64,000 nt of DNA from Eucommia ulmoides (GCA_016647705.1 CM028326.1:28531401-28595400); one strand, 5' to 3'; positions 23,401 through 35,662 are shown, counted from the first letter of the stretch. The notes: a model not told the origin generated them from the sequence alone. Made by a program: numbers and translations.

Positions 23401-23410
23401 TTTAATCAAG

Positions 23411-23775
23411 AGTAACTGGATTTCAGTCTCTTCCTGTAAAGAAATTGAGGTATTAATTCTTCTTGAATAGAATTAGTGTGAGTGTTTTGTAAATGTTCCA
23501 TCCTTACCTGTGAAAATGATAGTTGGAGTGTTTTGTGAGATTTTGATTCTTATGCCTTAGTGTTAAAAAAAATTAGTTTATTCTTTAACCTATAAAAAGT
23601 AGAGGCTCGTCCTTAGCCTGAGAAAAAGAAATTGTAAATGTTGATTCTAAGCTTGTAAAATAATCGGTGTGCGAGTTTGGTTCCTACCTTTAAAGGGATC
23701 TTAGTTTTAGTGAGTGTGACCTCACATTATGTCCCTACATCATCTCCAATAAGCAATAACTCACTCGCAAACTAT
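23411..23775. other. Non-coding DNA right of Pack-MULE
   Basis: Probably the continuation of 5031-6587. Nothing coding seen. Confidence 0.4.
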
Positions 23776-24130
23776 TTACGCTTGGGATATGAACAAACAA
23801 TTTGCTAGGAGCTCTCTCGCTCTACGATCTTTAGAGAGAGAGAGTTTGCTTTTGATTTCAAAAGATATCTTGATGAAATTGTTCACGAGTCCCATGGCCT
23901 TGCCGGAGATTTCAACGTCCAAACAAACTTGCTTCAGGACCGTTGAGATTTCGACCTTCGATCTCTTCTTCTTTTTGTCTCTGGCAGCAGTGTTGCCTTT
24001 CATTGGAAGCTTCTTGTCGGCCTTTGGCTTCTTCAGGAGGAGCTTTCTCAGCCACAATGGTCTTTTTCAGGCCGTCAGCTTCTTCTCCTCTTCCGTCAGC
24101 TTCCAACAATTGTGATTCTTTTGTTGAAAA
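23776..24130 (-). pseudogene. Histone H2B pseudogene fragment
   Basis: Reads K-K-P-K-A-D-K-K-L-P, RDKKKKRSK, then VLKQVCLDVEISGKAMGLVN and NFI, matching plant H2B tail and first histone-fold helix. The segment between the basic tail and VLKQV is deleted, the N-terminal part (AEKAP) sits in another frame, and the fold breaks off after about 90 residues. No intron. It is a decayed, possibly retrocopied, fragment inside the PP2A intron. Confidence 0.8.
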
Positions 24131-24134
24131 ACCG

Positions 24135-24296
24135 GCCGGTTGAAAAAAAATCGCTCCAGTTCCTCGGTTCAACCAGCGGTTTGACGGTTTTTTCCGGTTT
24201 AACCCCTAAAACGGGTTTTGATGGTTAATCAAACTGGATTTTGGGCCGGTCGATGGTTCAACCGGCTGGTCCGGTCCGGTTTTTAAAACATTGTTA
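24135..24296. repeat. CCGGT/AACCGG-rich transposon end
   Basis: Repeated GGTTCAACC, CCGGTTT and GGTCCGGTTTTTAAAAC motifs in 160 bp. They resemble terminal sequences of small plant DNA elements, but no matching partner end was found. Confidence 0.4.
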
Positions 24297-24439
24297 GATT
24301 GATTATATTATTCCGCTGTATTATGAAAATAATAATTAATTTAAGCTTAAAATTAATTATTTGATTTATTCAAATTTTATTCTGGTTATTTTTTAATTAC
24401 CCAATTCACCCCCTCTTTGGTATTTTACTGGGCCAACAG

Positions 24440-24901
24440 AAAAGTTCAAGCCATTTGGCTTGTAAAGTCAAATAAGGTGGGCAACAAATTTCGGTGGAAG
24501 ATTTTCTCTTCCACCTATGCAGCGTTTGTTGAAGAGATGGTTGCACTCTTCTCCTATAAATAGGAAGAGATGTTGCAGTGCTTTTTATCCCAAATTAGAT
24601 AGAAAAACATTATTTATCCTGATAAATCCTCCCTTGTAGGCATCTCATATATTCTCTAATTTTGTATTAGGAGATTTGTATTCTCCTATTTCAAGAGAGA
24701 GTTGTCATTGTTCTCTTATTTTTTATAGAAAGAAATTGTACAATCCTTATCAACGGTGAAAATTCTTCTCTTTTTACCCGTGGATGTTTCCCTCAAATTA
24801 ATTGAGGGTTTTGCCACATAAATATTATGTGTGAATTCCTATTTTTTTTCAATTCTAATTCTTAGCTGTGTGATACTGTTTTGACCCACTATTCCCTAAC
24901 A
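24440..24901 (+). mobile_element. Copia LTR (solo, or displaced 3' LTR of element 1)
   Basis: Same family and strand as 464-860, ending CCCTAACA. No internal domain adjoins it. It could be the 3' LTR of element 1, split off by later insertions and the internal inversion, or an independent solo LTR. The left edge is unresolved. Confidence 0.65.
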
Positions 24902-25877
24902 TGAAATATATGTCAAGTCAGCATGCCATATGAGGTAGATGGAATATATATAGTTCATGAACGTAAAAAGATCATTTAACAAAAATGGTCGGCGTTTTCT
25001 CCTCAAAATCAGAGAGATTTGGAGATTTATATAATGAAATAACCTATATATGATTATAAATCTTCATTTTCTTCTATAAGATTGGGTAATAATTTGACTT
25101 GAACAAAAACACTTATTCTTTCTTTCCCTCTCCTCTTTGATGAGCTATCCAAACTCAACCTAGAGAAAGCTATTTTCTGTTCTCTGTCTCTTTTCTCCTC
25201 TTCAGTTCTTTTTTGTCTTAAGGGGAATTTCTTCTCATGTCTCTTTTTTTCTTAATCAAAACATAGTGTAATGCGCAAAGTATTCTATATAATACATAAA
25301 GCTGCAAGACAAACAAATGTGGGGGTGGGGGTTGCAGAAGTATAAAATTGGAGGACATAAACAAGATTTACTTCATTTAAAAAATCCACCAAGTGGAATT
25401 AATAGACTTTGAGAGGGAGGGTTGTCAGGGGCGCTTTGCACGTCCGTAACCCTCACTGTCTCTTCTAAAAGAGTGGAAATATCGAGAAAACAAGCTAAAT
25501 CACTTCTACATGGAGAGGTAAGGTAGAATCCCACATCGAAATTGTGATATTTCTTAAATAATCTATATACGAAAGGAGTTACTCTACTTAATACCATATG
25601 GTTTTAGGTTAGAACTTTCTAACACTATTTACTTCAAGAGGTAAAAATGAGTCAACACCTACTATGATTTCTGTGCGTTTTAGTTCCTCGCGATCAATGT
25701 ACTTAAATCTGAACAAAGTTATCAACATTATGAAGCAAAACAAAAGAAAAATAAAATCATTAAGAAAAAGAAAAAAATCAATTTAAGCATATCCCTCATA
25801 CCATCAATCACAATCATCAACCACATGCTAATCATTAGAAATCTTAATCTGCTATCGGTCATAAAATCTCCTTTTAC
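24902..25877. other. Intron sequence after PP2A exon 10
   Basis: No gene. 25520-25625 includes GTAGAATCCCACATCG... ending GAACTTTCTAACA, a possible TRIM-like LTR relic. Confidence 0.4.
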
Positions 25878-25946
25878 CTTGGGGTGGAGGTTCTCGTGAA
25901 TCTTATATGTTGCCATGGGAAAGCTTTCCATATGCATGTCCCACAG
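25878..25946 (-). pseudogene. PP2A B55 exon 10
   Basis: 69 nt, 23 codons: LWDMHMESFPMATYK then IHENLHPK, matching LWDINMDSGPVA.(F/Y).VHE.LRPK. TTAG acceptor, GTAAAA donor. The next intron runs about 25.5 kb to exon 11. Confidence 0.85.
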
Positions 25947-26594
25947 CTAACAAATGAGAAATCATCAATTAGACGGTTACATTTTATAGAAATGATATTA
26001 ACAAGTGGATAGAGATCGAGTCAAAATCAATACAAAAGGAACAAAATTATAATTAATAATATAAGCATGTAGATGAAAACTGCACAAGAACTGCACAAGA
26101 TAGGCAGCCAAAATATATACATTTAGGTTCTACAAATCCCCTATTGTTTTACTTCTTGTAATATAGATATTTAAGTTCTACAAAGCAATTCTTCTTGTTG
26201 TTCACGTTACTTACATAATTAGTATGACTCCAGTATTGGTAAATACAATCACTGGGGCATATATATGAGACGCAATACTAAACTGTATTTTTAATTAAGA
26301 TTTAGACAATTGGATCATACATGGTACATGCACATTTACTCAGTCAGTGACAATGACCAATCTCCTAAGAACTACAAGAATTTAAGCTTGGTCTCTCTTC
26401 TTACAAGTCCATGTACTATAAAATCGAACTTCACTATCAATTGTCTACAAATTTTTGTTATTGTCCGTACCATTTCAATGGCAAATAAAATTTGTACATC
26501 ATCTCCAAAACCATATTTGTTATGGTTTGTCAAAAGCCCAAGGAAGCGTCAAACAAGTGTGTCATTATATTTATTTCAAAATCATTGGATAGTC
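25947..26594. other. PP2A intron 9, non-coding
   Basis: AT-rich, no convincing ORF. The short frame at 26310-26600 is unsupported. Confidence 0.5.
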
Positions 26595-27173
26595 TGTTAA
26601 ATCCCGCATCGATGTTGGGCTCATCCCCCGATATCCGTTCGTAGTGGTTTGTTAAGTTCACCCTGCGCATGAGGGGGTGTGTTGAATCCCACATCCCCGT
26701 GTTACCTGATCCTGAGCTACATATATAAAGTCTAGGACATCCTCATCTTACAAGGCGTCTTTTGAGAGTGGGTTAGGCTTATTGGGTTTTTTACATGGTC
26801 CAATATGTTTCGGGCACACAACATGTAGCTCATCACTATGACATGATCCACGAGTTGAAATGTTTATGGGAACTGAAACTACCAGGAGAATATTAAGATT
26901 GAGGGGTTAAAGATAGGGAAGAAAAAGATCTCTTGCCGGGAATGGTGAAGCTATAGACCTCCTAAAGATTACATTATTCCATCAAATTGTGTTGAATCCC
27001 ACATCAATGTTGGGCCCTTCCCCCGATATCCGTTCGCAGTGGTTTGTCCAAAAGTTCACCCTACGCGTGAAGGGGTATGTGTTACTTGATCTTGAGCTAC
27101 ATATAAAGTCTATGCCAATTCTCATCTTACAATGCGGCTTTTGAGAGTGAGTTAGGCCCATTGGATTTCTACA
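26595..27173. mobile_element. TRIM-like element, two direct repeats of about 200 bp
   Basis: 26595-26795 and 26990-27173 are direct repeats starting TGTT(A/G)AATCCC and ending TACA, sharing GATATCCGTTCG, GAGCTACATAT and TTTTGAGAGTG. About 194 bp lies between them with no coding. TG...CA ends and size fit a TRIM. No clear target duplication or primer site is visible, so the class is tentative. Confidence 0.6.
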
Positions 27174-27467
27174 AATTGAGTCTGATAGTTGCCCTATTAA
27201 AATCTTCATTGTTCGTTAACCGATAAGTCTAGATAAGAGGATGTATGAAATGTGCAACTTACGCATGAAAAAAAAAAATGGAAATAGTTCATCTTCCCTT
27301 ATTATGCATGAACAGAAAAAAACTCATCTTCCCTTTTCGAGAAAGAGAACAAAAACAAACAAGACCACTTTTGGAATAAAGCACCTCTAGGTTGACGATT
27401 TTGTGTCCAACTCATAGACAAAAGACTCTCCAAATCGACATACACGCACAGAGAGAGAGAGAGAGAC

Positions 27468-27591
27468 CTTCAGATTTAAGTAATCACGAGTTAAGATATG
27501 TCTGCCATCAGGTGACAACTTCATATCAGATATGGTAGCAATGATTTCTGTAAAAAATTATTTGAACCCCCGGGATTCTACATCTCGCAAT
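27468..27591 (-). pseudogene. PP2A B55 exon 9 (contains TAA)
   Basis: Starts after CCCCAG. Reads LRDVESRGFK, then TAA (27558-27560) where the family has serine, then [19 protein letters not shown] and [11 protein letters not shown] up to a GTCTCT donor. The TAA is one C-to-A change from a serine codon. Confidence 0.82.
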
Positions 27592-27867
27592 CTGGGGGAA
27601 GGAAGATGAAGAAATTAGGTAAAATATATCATTGAGATTCCATGCACTACAACATAATTACTAAAAAAATTACAAACTTTTTCTTCGGGTGATTAGGGGG
27701 GGAAAAAAGGAAAGAAAAGAAACTAGGCTTTTTTCAAAAGAAACAAATGCCACGGTGACAAACAAAAATGTGGTTGCTCTTCTCTTAGCAAGGTAGTCTG
27801 TGCTAATTAATGAGTTAGTTAGAAAACTTAGGAAATGAAATTGAAATGCAAGTGAAAGCTCACTCAC

Positions 27868-27984
27868 ATCCTTGCCCCATGATCACATAATGCGGACAAT
27901 CGCATGTCTACAAGACTCCCCTTGAACTGTTGTATCCAAGCAAATTACATTGATGCGGATAGAATTCAGCTGATGTTACCACCT
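27868..27984 (-). pseudogene. PP2A B55 exon 8 (frameshifted)
   Basis: Begins E-V-V-T-S-A-E-F after a CAG acceptor, only 19 bp from the copia 3' LTR. Reads well to GYNSSRG, then a small indel near 27915 shifts frame. The other frame continues LVDMRLSALCDHGAR to a GTGAGT donor. The shift creates a premature TAG. Confidence 0.82.
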
Positions 27985-28002
27985 CTGAATGAACATTAGA
28001 AA

Positions 28003-28157
28003 TGTTAAGATTAAAACGTGGGAGAATGAATTATGTATTGATATTATAAGAAAAGATACGTAGACTATAACGCTATACACAGGTATTTATAGGGGCAGTA
28101 GGGGTTAGGGTTTTGCCCTAATGGGCCACGTGGGCCAAGCCCATTATTACATTAACA
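28003..28157 (-). repeat. 3' LTR of copia element 3
   Basis: 155 bp, TG...CA, near-identical to 32582-32739. Preceded on the coding strand by a purine tract (GAGGGGAGA). Confidence 0.92.
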
Positions 28158-31100
28158 TCTCCCCTCAAACTCAAGGCGGTAAGTGGGAGGTGAACTTGAG
28201 TTTGAAAACCAAAGAGTGAAAGCGTCCAGGTTGATGAGTCTTAGTGAAAATGTCTGCAGTTTGATCGGCTGAATTGACGGATTGTAGGCAAACTATATTC
28301 TGGTGAATGTGATAGCGGATGAAGTGACAATCAGTCTCGATGTATTTTGTACGCTCATGGAAGAAAACTTCGAGGTCAAGAAAATAGATGAATACGCCAA
28401 GATCTTTTATCTCGAATTGGCCAGTGAGAAACTGTTTGAGTTCAGCAATGCCATGTAGATCATCTCTAGTAATAACTATATTATCCATGTACAATAAAAG
28501 AATGATAATACTGTTGGCAGTGTGGCGGATAAATAGAGCCGAATCATGATCACTAGATGTGAACCCAAACTAATGAATAATAGTGCTAAATTTGACGAAC
28601 CAGGCACGTGAAGTTTGTTTCAATCCATACAAAGCACGACAAATATGGCAAACTTTATTTCGAAGGGTAGCTAGGCTAGGAGGTGGATGCATATAGACTT
28701 CCTCAAGTAGGTCGCCATTGAGAAATGCATTTTTACATCTATTTGAAAAAGAGTCCACTTTCGAATGGCGACAAAATGGCAAAAGTGTACGAACAGATGT
28801 GAGTCTCGCCACTGGAACAAAGGTTTCTTCATAGTCAATGCCATATTCCTGAGCGAAGCCCTAGGCAACAAGTCAGGCTTTATATTGATCAATAAAGCCA
28901 TCAGAAAGCGTCTTGATCTTAAATACCCATTTGTAGCCAATAGGAGTTTTCCCATGAGGTAGATCCACGATATCCCAAATATAAGTTTTGACTAGGGCCT
29001 GAGGTTCTTCGTCCATTATTTTCTGCCAAAGAAGATTAGTACTAGTCTTCTTATAGGATTGAAGCTCATGCAGATGAAGTATAGTAGAAAAACAATGGAA
29101 ATCATGGAGATGAGAGGGGTGATGAGTTACCCTGGTAGATTTGCGGGGGTGATCTGGAGGATGGCCCTCAGAGGAAGTCGGTGCATACTCATCAGACTTA
29201 GGAATATCCTCAGGGATGACCGATTGAGTCAGAGGGGTGAGGTCAACTAGCAGTTTTGGAGCTGGAGCTGGATCTGGAGGGGTGAAATCAGCTGGTGGGT
29301 CAAAGGTGGACTCGACAGTACCTGATATTGGGTCTTTAGGAAATAATTCAATAGATGGATCAGTAAAAAATTTAGAGTTAGGGATGGTAGACATGTCAAA
29401 TGACCGTAAAGAAGAGAACATTTGATGTTCCCAAAAAACGACATGACGATAGATACGAACAGTTTTAGAAATGGGATCTCAACACTGATACGCCTTATGT
29501 TTAATACCATATCCAATGAAACAACATAGGTAAGACCTTGGTTCTAATTTGTTATGTTCATGTGGTTTAAGAAGAATGAAACAAACGCAACCAAAGACTT
29601 TGAGTTCAAAGTAATCAGGAGGCTTACCGAAAAGACGCTCAAATGGGGACTAATTTTGGATTGTGGCAGAAGGAACACGATTGATTGTGTACACTGCGGT
29701 TAAGGCAGCCTCACCCCGTAAGCGCTCAGGACATGAAGAAGAAATGAATAGAGCACGAACGATGTCAAGAATGTGTTTATGTTTGCGTTCGGCTCGTCCA
29801 TTTTGTTGGGAGGTTCTAGGACACGAGCAGTGGGGAAGAGTGCCATTTTTGTGAAGTAGGTTTAGAAAAGCACGGTCTTTATATTCCATTGCATTGTCTG
29901 AGGGAAAAACTTTGATATTCTGAGAGAATTGAGTTTGAACCATAGAAGAAAAATCAAAATATATTTGAAATAATTCAGATATGTTTTTCATAAGAAACAA
30001 TTATGTATATCGAGAATAGTCATCCACAAATATAACAAAATAGCGAGCACCACCCATTGTTGTATGAGGAGAAGACCCCCAAATATCAGACTGTACTAAA
30101 TCAAAAGGTGCAAGGGAAACAGATTGACTCTCATTAAAAGGTAAAGTTGATTGTTTTGCAAGTTGACAATGAATACAATGGAAAGACTCATGTTGAAATG
30201 AACTTAACTTACCACTAGAAATAAGATAACGAAGGCGATTGGATGAAGTGTGACCTAACCGAGAGTACCACAATTCTACGGGTGAGAGTCTTGGGATGGA
30301 TGCGGCTGATTGGTTTGGTGATGATGAAGATAGGACTTGGAGGTGAGTGAGCTCAAAAAGGCGTCCAACTTTACGGCCGGTCCCAAGGAGTTTTCCTGTC
30401 TAAGGGTCCTGCACACGACAACCAGTAGAAGAAAAATGCAAATCAAGTCCAAGATCACATAATTGTCCAACAGATATAAGGTTGAGCGTAAGCTTAGGGA
30501 CCAAATATGTATGAGGAAGAGATAAATGAGAACTGTCAATATGTCCAGTATGACTGACCAACATATTTGATCCATTAGCAGTGTGAATAGTAGCTGCATG
30601 CTCATCACGTGTTTTAGAAGAAAAGATAAAGGAATCAGATGTCATGTGATTGCAATAGGCAGAATCAAAATACCACCGAGATATACCTAGTGTAGTTGAC
30701 ATAACTACATTTTTACCAGTTTTATTTAGAGCCTCAGTAAGCGCAGTGCAGAAACCACTCTAATCAGGTGGAAAATTGGATAAAGTTGGTATAGCATTAG
30801 TGGATACAACAACAACATTCTTTGGTTTGAAATAGGAACGATTGCGAGAGCCTCGAGAGCGATATTGGTTCCTAATTGACTGATTGCCAAATGGAGGTTT
30901 ATGGCAATCTGCAAGATAGTAGCCCGGTTCTCTGCATACCTTACACAGGCAAGAATGACATTTGAGCAATTCATGCCCTTGTGAATAATAATACCTACAG
31001 TATAAGGGCTTCTGGGATGGGTTTGGCTTCCCTCCTGGTGTTGCAAGAGTAACTGGTGCTATAGGAGTAACTGGAGCTACTAGGGAAACATCTATATGTG

Positions 31101-32581
31101 AGTTTTGTAGTGTCGCAAGACGTGTTTCCTCATTGAGTAGATAAAAAAGGACATTGTTTAGAGAAGCTAGCCTGCCCTGATGGAGGATTGAAGTTCGTAC
31201 AGGCTCAAATTCTTCCCTCAAGCCCATCAGGAATTGCATAATGCATGTCTCTGTTCGGTATTTGGCATGAATAGTGGCAACTTTTGTGCATTCCCAAGTT
31301 GGCTCAGTGATAGCCAACTGATCCTACACAACAGTCATCTGGCATAGGAAACTATTGACGGTTTGCCTAGGTTCCTGACACATGCTATTGAGGGTGGAGA
31401 GAAGGCGATACCGATTCAAGATGTCTTCCTTGGTATAGCAGTCCTAGAGAAGATCCCAAGCTTCTTTAGCCATCTGGATTGTACCAAATTGAAGTTTGAT
31501 CTCTGGAATGATAGTAGCACGGAACCATGTAAGAATTTGGTGATTTTTGCTATCCCATTCCTCTAGATGGTCAATGTATTTGGCCTTATCTTCATTGTCC
31601 TTTTGCTTGGGTTCAGTAATATCTCCAGTCACAAAACACCACATCGTCGTCCACGAAAAAACTAGACATCTATTGAGCCCATACGGCATAATTAGTTTAA
31701 TTCAGAACAGTAGTGATAACCCGAGATGCATTAGATTTAGCCATAGGACCAAAATAGGAGGTGAACCGGTGTAGAAAACGCTCAAATAAAGAAGGAAGTG
31801 TATTATGTGATTATCAAATCAGAAAACGGAGGCCGGAAATAGATTCAGAACGTCAAAAACCCCAGGAATCGGTCCAAATTTGCAAAAAACCAGTCAACAA
31901 AAGCCTGAACTGGGACAAAGAAGGTACAAATGACGTGGCATGGGTTGAGGAGACAGCAGGGCATTGACGTGGATAGTCAACGCTGACGTGGCACTACTGG
32001 GTAATAACGTGGCGCTAAAGTGGCACAGGTTAATAATGATGTGGTAGTGGTCAACGATGACGTGGTGCTAACTAGGTGCTGAGATGGCGTTGACGTGGAT
32101 TGCTAACTGGGCTTTTAGGGCTGGCGTGACAGTTGGTGGGTAGAAGGCAAATGAAGGCTGCGTGTGGATCTCACGCGCTCCCTATTTTTAGCGCATGAGG
32201 GCGCGTGAACAGTAACCTGGTAATGAGCGTTACGTTTTTGGAATCGTCTCGTCAAGATGGTTCCAATAGTATATTGTGAGGTGAATTTGAAGCCCTAGTT
32301 GAGGTGGTAGAGTCCAAAATCTGAGATAACGAAGGGTGATGGTATTGTTGGCTGTTGGAGGCGCGTGAGTGCGCGTCTGGACTCTGGTGGTGGTGATTTA
32401 AGTGGCGTTATGTTCATCTATCCAAGACGAAGTCGGTGGTATGATATTTGTTGATACTGGAGAAGGGATGAAACTTGTAGTAACGACGAAAGTCTCAGGA
32501 GAATATGGGCGGCGGCAGAAGCGTTAGGGTAGCGAAAATTTTATTGAGAACAAGTTCAGGAAAGACTTGCTTTTGATACCA

Positions 32582-32739
32582 TGTTAAGATGATTGAAACG
32601 TGGGAGAATGAATCATATATTGATATTATGAGAAAAGATATGTAGACTACAGCACTATACACAATTATTTATAGGGGAAATAAGGGTTAAGGTTTTGTCC
32701 TAATGGGTCACGTGAGTCAATCCCATTATTACATTAACA
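32582..32739 (-). repeat. 5' LTR of copia element 3
   Basis: 158 bp, directly followed on the coding strand by the tRNA-Met-type primer site. Confidence 0.92.
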
Positions 32740-32937
32740 AGAAATATCCATTTTACAAGGATACACAATATTGAGTAAATTGTTAAACGAGAGGAGATGG
32801 GGAAAAAGGAAAAACTTAGTTATATATCTCTTAGTATCTCTAATATATACTTGAAATGAATCCCATTGTTGTGGCTAACCAAAACTCAAACATCTAAATG
32901 TTTGTGTAAAACTTGAGGAAGTTTTTCAGAATTACAC

Positions 32938-33056
32938 CTGTAAGATCCTCCATTTTTGATGGCTTCATGTCAATGATATTGAAACATCGATTCCTGACCT
33001 CAAGGTTCCAAAGGTTTACCCTAAGGTCGTCCGCAGGAAGAAACGTCTCACCATCA
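32938..33056 (-). pseudogene. PP2A B55 exon 7
   Basis: 119 nt. Reads [19 protein letters not shown] then [14 protein letters not shown], almost the family consensus. Ends before GTGTAA. The following intron carries the copia element 28003-32739 close to this exon. Confidence 0.9.
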
Positions 33057-33277
33057 CTATGCAAGGATAACGGAAAGGCATCGGCTGTTAGTAGCCATCC
33101 ACCCCTGATGCTTTAACAACTAAAAGTTCTCTTGGTAAGTACATATACAGTGTTGCGAATAGAACAGAGTGACTGTTTCGAGTTTCTAAAAGGAAGAAAG
33201 GAATTTAAAAGAATAAAGTGCAGCCAGTCATATCCCTTTAACTTCAAATTGACAATAGTACTGTTTACAAACTTTAC

Positions 33278-33369
33278 CTATTATTTGAGACACAGTTAAT
33301 ATTGAAATCATGGGCATGAGCATACATCTTTCGACATCTTGCTCGAGCTGCATCTCTAATATTTGCTAT
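33278..33369 (-). pseudogene. PP2A B55 exon 6
   Basis: 92 nt. Contains ARCRKMYAHAHDFNINCVSNN, the B55 'RR.YAHAHDYHINSISNN' block. Ends two bases into a codon completed by exon 7 to start S-D-G-E-T-F. GT-AG flanks. Confidence 0.87.
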
Positions 33370-33470
33370 CTGGTTCCATAAAACACTGGAATTATAATGA
33401 CAGATTTTCTTGATCAACCCATAGTGCATACAAATAATGAGAATAGAATTTTTCTCACAATTTTACTTAC

Positions 33471-33659
33471 CTTGGTGTGCCCATCGTGAGATGATAACAT
33501 GCCGTTAACTTTATCCTTCCATTCTAAGCAATAAAAATTACCAAACATTGGCGAATGTTGTCCGCTGTCAAAACCCTTTTCAGCCAAAACTGGATTTTCT
33601 GAGAACACAGTTGGATTGATTTGCATTTCTTTGACTTTCTTTATTTTATGTTCTTTAAC
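33471..33659 (-). pseudogene. PP2A B55 exon 5 (variable insert)
   Basis: 189 nt, 63 codons, from a CCAG acceptor to a GTAAGT donor. Starts VKEHKIKKVKEM, matching the family's V.EKK.KK..(D/E)M, then runs into the poorly conserved loop typical of this position. Open. Confidence 0.8.
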
Positions 33660-34138
33660 CTGGCGTCGGAAGCGACCAAGTAAGTCAAGCACAACAAAAG
33701 CGTGGAAAACCCGTAATGATAACCTCTGCATTATCTTCCAGTAAGGCACTGTTCATTTGATTCTTAAACGCCCCAGGTAAAATTTCCTCAAAATCAGTAT
33801 TTTCATCCTCCATTGTTTCTATTTTAAAAAATGAATATTAAACAGATCCAAACATAAAATCAGACTCAAAATAAAGACATAAGAAGTTGCGCATGTTTAA
33901 TTTTTTGTTAAGAATTTATGTTCCACGGCTCAGATATTTTTATACTAGTAAATCGTAACAAAATCATTTTGCTTGCCATTATATAATGCAAAACACGCAT
34001 TTTCCTTCAAAGAAAGTGAATCATTGTTCAAATTTAGTAAGTAATATTTGAATCATTGAGAATTAAAACATCCTAGTTAACCGTTTCAGTAAACATGTTA
34101 CAGCCTTTCACTTTTCATTTACTTCTCATCACAGAGAA

Positions 34139-34255
34139 GCGTAGGAATCCAATGGGCCTCTCTCTTAAAAGACGCTTTGTAAGAGGAGGATTACCTTTGG
34201 CTTTATATATAGCTCAAGATCAGGTAACACAAGCGATGTGGGATTCAACAAAAAG
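34139..34255. repeat. TRIM-like LTR copy in PP2A intron 4
   Basis: Inverted relative to 26595-27173: GTAGGAATCCAATGGGCCT ... AGCTCAAGATCAGGTAACAC ... GTGGGATTCAACA. A single unit with no partner. Confidence 0.65.
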
Positions 34256-34406
34256 AGTTTATAAAAGAAATACATTACAAATTCACTATTTTCACATTTT
34301 TATCATCTATCATTTGCTGATATTTAATTCCTTGATTTAATATGTTGGTTTTTTTCTAATGCCGACAACTTCAAATGAAAAAAAAAAAACCCTCAGAAAT
34401 TCGTAC

Positions 34407-34526
34407 CTTCCACAGTTTTATGGTCTTTCCATTCACTGATAAAATATGAAGTGATCCAGTGGGTGTTGGGCACCATCTCACTTCATCGATCTTCTCTTCA
34501 ATTTCCACACTCCTCAAATAATCAAA
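34407..34526 (-). pseudogene. PP2A B55 exon 4
   Basis: 120 nt, exactly 40 codons, from a TTTAG acceptor to a GTACGA donor. Reads [19 protein letters not shown], then a WD-repeat end with GKTIKLWK. Open. Confidence 0.87.
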
Positions 34527-34653
34527 CTAAAGATGTAACACCATCAGGTGCAACCCCAATAAAACCCCTGAATACATGCACTATTTAACAAAAATGGGGA
34601 GATAGGCAGATAGAAATGATTCTAGATGCCATGTAGTGAAAGATATATCGGAC

Positions 34654-34733
34654 CTCAGGCTCGTGACTCTGGAATTCAGTTTTGTATTGAAATTTTGTTC
34701 CCACTCTCTCCGTGAAGCAGACTACCTTATTTT
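34654..34733 (-). pseudogene. PP2A B55 exon 3
   Basis: 80 nt after a TAG acceptor. Contains FQYKTEFQSHEPE, one of the most conserved B55 stretches, directly before a GTCCGA donor. Open and in phase. Confidence 0.85.
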
Positions 34734-34873
34734 CTACAAGGCCAATTGTTAAGGTGAAATCTATAGCCTAATACAACAATAAGTAGCCTTCAATAACAAT
34801 CACAAATTAATTGTTGATTAGTATTATACATAAATGTAAGGAATCCATAAAATGCGTCTTACACGCACATTAC

Positions 34874-34969
34874 CCTCTTTCCTTTGAAATATTGTGATAC
34901 GTCCACCTTGATCTCCAACAGCTAGATAGTCCCCAGTCCTCTCAAATTCAAGTGTAGATATGATATCAA
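34874..34969 (-). pseudogene. PP2A B55 exon 2 (first WD repeat)
   Basis: Begins after a TAG acceptor and reads [19 protein letters not shown] then [13 protein letters not shown], matching the family's EFD..GDHLATGDRGGRVVLFER segment. Ends before GTAATG. 96 nt, both phases compatible with neighbours, no stop inside. Confidence 0.85.
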
Positions 34970-35660
34970 CTAGAAAAAGGCGAGAATTGAAAATTCAGGA
35001 TAACTCAAGAAAGTCAAAACATACTACTATTATCATCTATTGAACTTGTCAAGTTTTTTCAGTCTTTTTATTACTTGTCATTTTTGAGTAAGCAACTTCA
35101 AAAGTCCAGCTACTGAATCCTTATTGAAGGAATTACAAAAGAAATTCTTTCAACAAATATGCAAATTAGAAAGGATTGATTAACAAATATGAACCGGAGA
35201 CTGAACCTTGATATACCCCAAACCAATACATTTTTATTACCGCAAGATATATTGGCTAGTCACATTCATAGTAGGACATAATATCATCTTACAGCAAAGG
35301 AGAAAATGAGGTCGCGACTGGCAGACAACTATTTGTTAACCCTCCAAGAGACTCCAAATGGAATTAGAAATCACAAACTTTAACCCATTCTTTCCCTTTT
35401 GGCGATATGGAATTGAATGCTACAACAAATACAAGTTACAAGAGAAAGGACGAGACATAACGATAATCTCGTGGATTGAATGTGAACATAATCTCTTGGA
35501 ATACAACCGATTTTCAAGGTTGAGTTCTACTAAGAGAAACTAAATATGGAGCGAACGAACAACTACCGAGCCAAAAGAATTCAAAAAGTAATCACTAGTA
35601 GCATATAATATATATATAATAATCTTTTACGTATAGACACACACATTCTCACATACATAA

Positions 35661-35662
35661 TA

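Larger units (their letters stand above)
28003..32739 (-). mobile_element. Ty1-copia element 3, complete with LTRs and TSD, coding decayed
   Basis: LTRs 28003-28157 and 32582-32739, both TGTTAAG...ATTAACA, flanked by AGAAA (27998-28002; 32740-32744). PBS TGGTATCAAAAGC at 32569-32581. Coding runs leftwards: Gag from ATG 31744, two cysteine motifs near 30940-31010, protease with DSA near 30660, integrase 30273-29500 (LGHTSSNRLRYL; TSQQNGRAERKHKH), RT 28960-28400, partial RNase H. The RT box reads YMDN for YVDD. RNase H is mostly deleted: LGVFIYFLDLEV passes straight to HERTKYIETDCHFIRYHI. Many stops. It lies in PP2A intron 7. Confidence 0.92.

Noticed and set aside
25373-25597. Minus-strand ORF in PP2A intron
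   Set aside because: No similarity recognised and it overlaps a TRIM-like relic.
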